DNA of 64,000 nucleotides from Chaetoderma sp. LZ-2023a (taxonomy: Eukaryota; Mollusca; Caudofoveata; Chaetodermatida; Chaetodermatidae): positions 56,875,717-56,939,716 of the forward strand of contig CM067370.1 in assembly GCA_034401795.1 (NCBI GenBank), in the 5' to 3' direction. Position 1 is the stretch's first letter; every line of letters begins with the position of its first letter. Below are positions 58,001 through 64,000 of the stretch, piece by piece. The notes beneath the pieces were generated by a model. The model ran no database searches. It had not been told where the DNA came from and worked only from the letters and a program-made list of their open reading frames with translations. Position numbers and translations under genes: made by a program.

Positions 58001-58610
58001 TGATAAACTCCAGATTTCGACAGCCAGAAAATGCCGGTGGGAGGAGGTGAGGCTCGAACCAGCACTCAACTACCATCCAACAGAGAAGGTTGCGAAGAGA
58101 CTAGAACCCTGGCATACGCTTGGGTTCTGCTATCTGACTCATAGAGTGCTAAACTTCCATGGTCTAGACCGCGCTCCCCCCCCTTTTGTCCGCACAAAAT
58201 TCAGAGGGCTGTCACTGGGGATGCAACACCCACCAGACCCGTGTCAGCCCCAAGTCTCAGCTAGGGCAGTCCAGTAGAGTGCAAAGAAGCTACTACAACT
58301 TCTAACTTTGAAAAAATATCAGTATATCGACTAGATTTTCAAATTGGAATGAGTCTAATGTCTGGTTGATAGGATAAGAATACTCTTGTACCAGACTATT
58401 TACCTAAGCAGTCTGGTATTTCGACTGTAAGTAAACATATTTATAGTCACTTAATTAATGTAAACACTCACCATTTTGAGTGCTTGATCTTTTCTTGATC
58501 ATCACAGGAGCTAGGCCCAATCCACGGTCGTACTCAGTCATGTGCATAGCGTTCGTTCAGTGTAGGCGGAAGACTTTAGTGATGTGTGCGAAGTAGTGGT
58601 CGGACGTGGC
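58001..58610 (-). other. DIRS C 3' untranslated region
   Basis: Lies between the recombinase stop and the ICR; no coding motif. The plus ORF 57990-58277 has no support. Confidence 0.5.
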
Positions 58611-59636
58611 TTAGTTTAGGTTTGACAGATTGGCGACGGCTACCGGATTAAGTGAGCTGGAGATGTCGCGAAGGTAGAAATCAGTGAATGACGACTCGGC
58701 ATGCCATTGTGCTACAGACATCACCTCCTCTAATGAGACACCCTTATAAAGGGCCGATGCTGCTGCTAGTGCTTGGACCCGATGGGCATTTGCATGATCA
58801 ATTTGCTTTCCTGTAGCGATTTTGTGAGACATCTTAATAGCGTCAACTATCCAACGAGAAATAGTATCTTTCGAGGCACGTAAATGGGGAGCTTTGAGAC
58901 ATAACCACAGAGATTTCGGGTCGTCCCTCCACTCATTAGTACGTTTCTTATACATTTTAAGACATCTGACAGGACACCAAACAGAAGAGTTTGGGTCATG
59001 TCTAGTTAAACTTGGCAAATTGATCAGCTGACCTGGATATTTAACTGACTGATTCTTTGCCAGGAAACAAAGACGCGGAAGTAGTCTTAAACCTTCACCC
59101 GTGACGACAAAACGGTCTTGTTCGGCAGAAAACGCATGAATTTCGCTTCTCCTTCTCGCCGACGCTGCTGCAACCAAGAAAACTGATTTAATAGTTAACA
59201 GTTTAATATCAATAGATCTAATCGGTTCAAAAGGAGCCTGTCCTAAAACCTGTAGAACAAGATATAGATTCCATGATGGGATAGGAATTGGCTGTCTAGG
59301 TCGCAGATTGCTCATTCCTTTGATAACTTCATTCAAAGTGTCATTCTCCACTCCTTCAACAGTGAGACTGGGAATGACTGAAGCTAATGCAGACTTATAT
59401 GCTGCTAGGGTAGAAGGTACAAGTTTGTCAACTTCGTATAAATGACAGATAAAATCTGCTACGTCTTGAACAGATGCAGAAAAGGGATTAATATCTCCTC
59501 TCTCACACCACTGTGCAAATTTGTTGATTCTATAATTATATGTCTTTGGGGTTGAAACTCTTCTGGCTGAAGCAACAAACTTCGCTGCTTGATCAGAAAA
59601 GCCACTCTCAATTGCACGCTGCTTGACAACATCCAT
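58611..59636 (-). CDS. DIRS C tyrosine recombinase
   Basis: The ORF has 341 residues without a stop. The N-terminal SAM-like DNA-binding part is ~30-115 (TPKTYNYRINKFAQWCERGD, FICHLYEV). The catalytic part has the first Arg in ASARRRSEIHAFS (159-171), NAHRVQALAAASALYKG (283-299) and SVAQWHAESSFTDFYLRD (307-324) with nucleophile Tyr321. By alignment with copy B (H-S-I-R) the second catalytic Arg of HxxR is Gln here (H-R-V-Q, residue 288), so recombination is probably lost unless the adjacent Arg substitutes. It overlaps the RT/RNase H ORF by 178 bp in another frame, typical for DIRS. It would integrate the circular cDNA. Confidence 0.92.
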   Translation of the reverse strand: MDVVKQRAIESGFSDQAAKFVASARRVSTPKTYNYRINKFAQWCERGDINPFSASVQDVADFICHLYEVDKLVPSTLAAYKSALASVIPSLTVEGVENDTLNEVIKGMSNLRPRQPIPIPSWNLYLVLQVLGQAPFEPIRSIDIKLLTIKSVFLVAAASARRRSEIHAFSAEQDRFVVTGEGLRLLPRLCFLAKNQSVKYPGQLINLPSLTRHDPNSSVWCPVRCLKMYKKRTNEWRDDPKSLWLCLKAPHLRASKDTISRWIVDAIKMSHKIATGKQIDHANAHRVQALAAASALYKGVSLEEVMSVAQWHAESSFTDFYLRDISSSLNPVAVANLSNLN

Positions 59637-61645
59637 GCAGTCAATCTGAACATTTCCTGTCTGTCATGAAGGTACAGACCGTTGTTCTGAGAGATTAGAT
59701 CTCTTGCATCTGGCAGAGAGACTGGATTGCAGACCAGAAGGTCCAGCAGATCCGTAAACCATGATCGGCCTGGCCAATACGGGGTGATCAGTAGTACTTG
59801 GCACATCCCCTCTCTTATCTTTGCCAGAACTTTCGGGATGAGAATTGTTGGAGGGTATGCATATGCGTACATTCCCTCCCAACTTATCGCCAGTGCGTCT
59901 ACTGCTAAGGCTAGCGGGTCCGGGATCGGTGACACGTAAGTGACCATCTTTGCGTTTTGATTCATAGCAAACAGGTCGACATTTGGCTTGCCCCAGTGTT
60001 TGAATAGAACCTCCGCTACCGATTGGTTGAGCTGCCATTCCGTCGGACGACAAACCGTCCTTCGACTGAGAGCATCCGCTAGGATGTTCAATCTTCCTGG
60101 AATGTGTGCTGCCCGAAGAATAATATTCCTCTCTTGGCACCACAGCAGAAGGTTCCAAACCATCATACACAACTCTGGTGATCTCGTCCCGCCCTGGCGG
60201 TTCAAATAAGACACCACTGTTGAGTTGTCTGTCCTTATTAGGACAATTTTGTCTTGAATTAGACTCTCGAACTTTCGAAGTGCCAATACCACCGCTAATA
60301 GTTCGAGCACATTGATATGTTTCTGCGCATTGGTCCGATCCCATTCCCCTGACACTGACTGATTGTCCAGTACCGCTCCCCAACCCGTCAACGATGCATC
60401 CGTGAAGATGGACATCTGAGGTTGAGGAGGTTGTAGAGGAACACCTCGCAGGATATTCTGTTCGGATAACCACCACTGAAGGTGGAATATCAATGGTTCT
60501 TTGACTGGTATCCTCAGAGATAACGGATCCGTTTTCTGAGACCAGAATGACATTAGATACATCTGAATGGGCCTGCGCCTGAGTGCCGCATATGGAACCA
60601 CCTTCTCCAGAGATACTAGTAACCCCAGTATCCTGAGAAACTGGCGCGCCGTCAGATAGGCTCCTAGAGAAACCGACTCCAGAACTGCAATCAGGCTTTT
60701 GACTCTGCTCTCCGCCAGAAAAGCTACGCCGTCCCTGAGATTGAAAAAGATTCCCAGATAAACAAACTCCTGGGATGGAGTCAGTTCTGATTTCTCTAGA
60801 TTCACAATCCACCCTAGATCCTTTAATAAGTCTAGGACTACCTGCAGATTGCTGAGCAGAGTGACTGGATTCCCCGCCTTTAGCAGCCAGTCGTCTATGT
60901 AGGTGTGAACAGCTATGTTTCTCCTGCGAAGTAAAGAAGTCATGGCGAGAACCACCTTGGTGAAGACCCTCGGAGCTGTGGTCAGACCGAACGGGAGAGC
61001 ATTGAATTCCCAAACATTGTCTTGGAATGCAAAGCGAAGGTACTTCTGAAAAGGAATTGACATTGGAATATGAAAATATGCATCCTTCAGATCTATCGAC
61101 ACTCCCCACATGCCTTTGCTCAGCCCTGTCATTACCGCTGCTACTGTCTCCATCTGAAATTTGGGAGAAAGAATAAACTTGTTCAACGGTTTGAGATTGA
61201 GAATTGGTCTCCATCCTCCGGTACGCTTCGGAACGAGGAACATGATCGAATAGAATCCCAGTGAAGACTGATTTTTTACTAGATGAATGGCCTTCTTCTG
61301 ATGAAGAGATTCTATTTCTGACCGAATGGCGTCTAGACGATCTGATTCCCTTGGAACAGGAGTCCATATTGGAGTCGAAGTTAACGGAACTAACGATTGA
61401 TGGATGAGCTAGTCCGGATCGTAGCCGTTTCTTATCCACTGACAAACTAAACAGTCGCGCACGACCTGTTCCCATTGGTTTAGGAATAATTGAAGTCTGC
61501 CTCCGACGGATGGCATCTGCACACAGCTGTCGGTCAAGATTGGCCGATAAGACGCTAAGTCGCTTGGGTGAAGATTCTCGACTCCATTTGTCTCCAAAGC
61601 CACCGGTACTGGTTCCGCCGGAAACACGTCAGGAACGAGCCCCAT
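59459..61645 (-). CDS. DIRS C reverse transcriptase/RNase H polyprotein (one in-frame TAG)
   Basis: Counted from Met at 61243 (594 residues to the stop), RT covers ~1-180 with [41 protein letters not shown] and catalytic YIDD at 115-118. RNase H covers ~276-393 with Asp282 (IFTDASLTGWG), Glu314 (LELL), Asp339 (RTDNSTV) and Asp390 (GRLNILADALSRR). A conserved block follows (GKPNVDLFAMNQNAKM, WEGMYAYAYPP, TPYWPGRSW); in DIRS elements a methyltransferase-like domain is usually annotated in this place. The same frame is open upstream to 61645 except for a TAG at 61411-61409, where copy A has Trp (GYQPDW against GYDPD-stop), so TGG to TAG is the likely change. The N-terminal part overlaps gag by about 90 bp. 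Confidence 0.93.
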
Positions 61646-62478
61646 GGCCTCTTGTGGTACGACGGTCCGGAACCGCCGCCATGGCCATCCTTACGGTAGC
61701 CGCCTCGGCCCGAACCGCCACTCTTCCTGTCTTCCTCATACGGCCTCCTACTAGAGGACTTGTATGAGGATGAACGGCCAGGTCCTTGTGATCCGGATGA
61801 CCTATGGGCATCACGGCCAGAAGGACGGAAGGGCGATCTAGGACGCTGCCTCTGCTGCTCCTGTCTATGCTGATGGTAGGACTGTTGCGGCTGAGTCCTC
61901 TTAGTCGACTTCCACGACTTGCCGACCACTTCTTGCTCCGCCACCATTGACGCAACCTTGGAGAGCGCTTGTCGTGCCGAGCCGCCGAACAAGCCTGGAC
62001 CTATGAAAGGCGCAGAAGATAATGCAGCCCTCATCTCCGGTCCTGGTTCTACACAATCGAGAACCATTCTCCGTCGCTCTGCCAACGTTCTAGTGATTAC
62101 CCTGGCCAGGCAATCCTGAGACAGGTGCATGGTGTCCCGAACAACTCCGGGAGCAGCCTCTGGCACCTGTCCGCCTTCCCCCGTGCAGTCCAGCATACCC
62201 TGCAGGATGGTACACCCGTGCGACAGCGCAGCCATGGCTGCCCTCGCCGCATCCTCAATGAGCATGAGCTCATTGAACGGGTCTTTGTTGGTCTGAGAAA
62301 CCAAAGGACGTGACCGCCCCTTAGCCTTCCCAGCCAACGGCCTATTCAGTGCCTCTCGTTCCGCAACGGAAAGCCGTGGAACCCGGGCGTTCTGAAGATA
62401 GGCCAGCTCCGGAAAACGGACCCTACTCCTTATCCCTTTCGGGGCCTTTGGCAATGCATAGTCTGGCTGAACATGTCA
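61555..62478 (-). CDS. DIRS C gag, C-terminal frame
   Basis: The 299-codon ORF begins at Met 62454, but the frame is open slightly upstream (DYALPKAPKG). It has a helical, hydrophobic stretch (MLIEDAARAAMAALSHGCTI, APFIGPGLFGGSARQALSKV) and then an Arg/Ser/Gly/Gln-rich tail (RPRSPFRPSGRDAHRSSGSQ, GGSGRGGYRKDGHGGGSG), a probable RNA-binding region. [11 protein letters not shown] of copy A aligns with YALPKAPKG, which suggests this frame was once continuous with the upstream gag ORF through a 1-nt shift near 62475. Confidence 0.8.
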
Positions 62479-63632
62479 GAAGTCTGCGTGTCCAACGGGA
62501 GTGTCGGCATGGCAGAAGAGCCACTTGACAGAGCGCTAGCCGCACGCTCTGACATCCGTTCCATCGCCGGATCGCGCTGAGATCCTAGATCAGATGCCAA
62601 CCCGAGACAATTGGTCATCCATCCAAGGACCTGCACCCATTCAGCTTCTGTGCAGAAAACGGACTCGTCCATCAATGAACTCCCGTTTTCATCCTCCCTC
62701 TCTCCCTTAGATGAGAGGGCCACCGACGAGCCATGCTGAGTGCTATGATACACGTCTCTGCCAGGACAGAGCGCATCCATAACGCGACTACCAGCGGCAC
62801 CGGTGTCTAACGAATCGCCAGACCCGGATTCCCCGCAGTCCATCGGCTCCAGCACGGGATCCGGGACTACGACCGCCTTAACTACGGCTGGTACCGTCAC
62901 TCCGATAGGAGCCGCACCTAACGCCGCCGGGATACCAGCAGGAACCGCAAAACACGGCTCCGCCAGCATCTCCGGTTGCACAAATAGCGGATGGAAAATG
63001 CCCGACGGAACGTCGACATCACCATCCACCTGGCAAACCCGTACAAATCCCGAGGGCGACCCCTGGGACGTACTAGGTCTTGCCGTCATCGAAATATCTG
63101 GCATGCCGGAATCTTCCATTAGCAGCAGATCTTCCTCCTCTATCGTCGGCTCTTGAGCCAAGGACAGAGAAGGGGCAGGTGCATGACCCTCAGCAGAACT
63201 AGCCGGACCACCTAATGGTTGTCCTGCACCAGCTTGCCTCACCGGGACTGTGGACTGCAATGAGTCAAACATCGCCTTGAACTGGGCCGCCCATACGCCC
63301 AGCGCTGAATCCATTCGTTTATTCAGACGACCTTCAAGTCCCATAAGAGACGCCTGCTGCAACTTCGCCGCCTTGTCCTTCGCGATCCTCTCCAGCCTCG
63401 CACGTCGATCCCTGTCGAACTCTGCCACCATTGCCGACGACCACTTCACACACACATCACAAGGGCTCCCGACCTTACACTGAGCGCACGCCACACAGTG
63501 ATGTCCCAAATACTTCCGCTTCATGAACCTGTTGCACTTCTGGCACAACGTGTCCGGATTCTTAGGTTTCTGCGAACACAAAGAAAAATTAAAACGCTGC
63601 ACATGACACCTGATGACGAGCAATACGCACAA
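62430..63632 (-). CDS. DIRS C gag, N-terminal frame with zinc-finger-like motif
   Basis: The 400-codon ORF has a Cys/His cluster near the start (LCQKCNRFMKRKYLGHHCVA and then CAQCKVGSPCDVCVKW), followed by a basic, coiled-coil-like helix (DRDRRARLERIAKDKAAKLQ) and a long low-complexity Pro/Ser/acidic region. A good splice acceptor (TTTTTCTTTGTGTTCGCAG) ends at about 63571, just before KPKNPDTLCQKC, so the real start may be in an upstream exon and the Met at 63632 may not be used. It ends at 62430 in a different frame from the second gag part. Confidence 0.75.
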   Translation of the reverse strand: MCVLLVIRCHVQRFNFSLCSQKPKNPDTLCQKCNRFMKRKYLGHHCVACAQCKVGSPCDVCVKWSSAMVAEFDRDRRARLERIAKDKAAKLQQASLMGLEGRLNKRMDSALGVWAAQFKAMFDSLQSTVPVRQAGAGQPLGGPASSAEGHAPAPSLSLAQEPTIEEEDLLLMEDSGMPDISMTARPSTSQGSPSGFVRVCQVDGDVDVPSGIFHPLFVQPEMLAEPCFAVPAGIPAALGAAPIGVTVPAVVKAVVVPDPVLEPMDCGESGSGDSLDTGAAGSRVMDALCPGRDVYHSTQHGSSVALSSKGEREDENGSSLMDESVFCTEAEWVQVLGWMTNCLGLASDLGSQRDPAMERMSERAASALSSGSSAMPTLPLDTQTSDMFSQTMHCQRPRKG

Positions 63633-64000
63633 CTGACTTGATAGTTAAGATTTCTTAAACACATTAACTTTCTCTTAAATTAATGATAATCAAGTCTTAG
63701 GCAGGATCTTATTTGAAACTTTTTTGAGTGAAAATTCTTTAAAAACACAACTCAGCCTTTAACTAGCGTTAAATAACCAAGAATACAGCGCCGATCGCTA
63801 CAAACACCCTCGACAATGAAGCGAGAGCTAAAATCGGCGACAAACAGAGTGCCCGGACACACCAAGCCAAGAACGACATAATTCATGGGCGCCGCCATCT
63901 TGGCTAAGGGCGCATCCATCTTAGAGGAACCGAGTCGCAAGAGAAAATTAACCGAGTACCCGAATTAAAACTAAAAGTTAACGGGTACAGAAGCGACTCC
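63633..64000 (-). other. DIRS C 5' region, continues beyond the window
   Basis: Contains a 62-codon minus ORF (63940-63752) beginning MRLGSSKMDAPLAKMAAPMN, which could be a leader exon; the donor is not clear. The terminal repeat is not reached. Confidence 0.4.

Larger units (their letters stand above)
57642..64000 (-). mobile_element. DIRS copy C, 5' end beyond the window
   Basis: It is a second DIRS family, inserted in the recombinase gene of copy B. Left terminus TCAAAAAAGCATCCGC (57642); left arm GTTTCTACGAGAATTCTTAA. The ICR at about 57908-58000 is complementary to the left terminus and then continues with GATTCTACTTCGAATAATAC, predicting the unseen right terminus. The order on the minus strand is gag (63632-61555), RT/RNase H (61645-59459), recombinase (59636-58611), and 3' region with ICR. 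The ORFs are long and only lightly damaged, so it is younger than copies A, B and D. Confidence 0.9.

Noticed and set aside
59664..61475. 603-codon minus-strand ORF rich in Ser and Gly
   Set aside because: It is an overlapping frame of the DIRS C RT/RNase H gene, which carries the real catalytic motifs. No motif was seen in the alternate frame.
1..64000. CRISPR array, bacterial operons, tRNA or rRNA genes
   Set aside because: The repeats lack the unique-spacer pattern of CRISPR and the DNA is clearly metazoan. I saw no tRNA- or rRNA-like sequence by eye, though a covariance search was not possible.

Overview
This is animal (metazoan) genomic DNA. It has spliced coding exons with GT/AG introns, many introns of several kb, and a dense load of eukaryotic transposons (LINE, DIRS-type tyrosine-recombinase retrotransposons, Tc1-type DNA transposons, TTAA-type MITEs). 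Dispersed repeats with an AACAAGAGGCCCAAGTGGCC-like head, tandem ~150-300 bp cores and a 'GACGGACGGACG...CATAAGCTCAC' tail look like repeats I associate with marine molluscs, especially bivalves. The taxonomic guess is inference, not proof.

The one host gene I can support is a Greatwall/MASTL-type mitotic kinase on the minus strand. Eight exons (55842 down to 13458) join with consistent splice phases and encode 698 residues: the long insert that splits the kinase, the activation segment (RTPKSVRR, then GTPDYLAPE), the C-lobe, and the complete C-terminal tail with its stop codon. The N-lobe exons are not in the window and should lie to the right, beyond the DIRS elements.

Layout. 1-5.3 kb: a possible small secreted-protein ORF of unknown origin, MITE copies and tandem repeats. 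5.3-9.26 kb: a full-length but broken LINE (endonuclease, RT, RNase H) between 13-bp target duplications. 9.3-13 kb: microsatellite and tandem-core repeats. 13.4-29.9 kb: the last five MASTL exons; one intron holds a nested stack: dispersed repeat > complete DIRS element (15315-24234) > 3.46-kb TTAA-flanked element that carries a 24-bp minisatellite. 29.9-47.9 kb: a very large intron with a 16-bp minisatellite, a deleted DIRS copy, a dead Tc1 element, hairpin MITEs, and a 3.6-kb element bounded by long inverted repeats that contains a degraded gene of an uncharacterised multi-copy invertebrate family. 47.9-55.8 kb: three MASTL exons, a third TTAA MITE family, and an intact Tc1-type transposon with perfect 30-bp terminal repeats. 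56.3-64 kb: two nested DIRS elements; the inner one carries long gag, RT/RNase H and recombinase ORFs and runs off the right edge.

All recognisable DIRS copies and the inverted-repeat-bounded gene lie on the same strand as MASTL. The mobile DNA therefore explains nearly everything except the MASTL exons. The most unusual items are the inverted-repeat-bounded uncharacterised gene, the minisatellite-bearing TTAA element, and an internal filled-versus-empty-site pair that shows TTAA target duplication by the common hairpin MITE.
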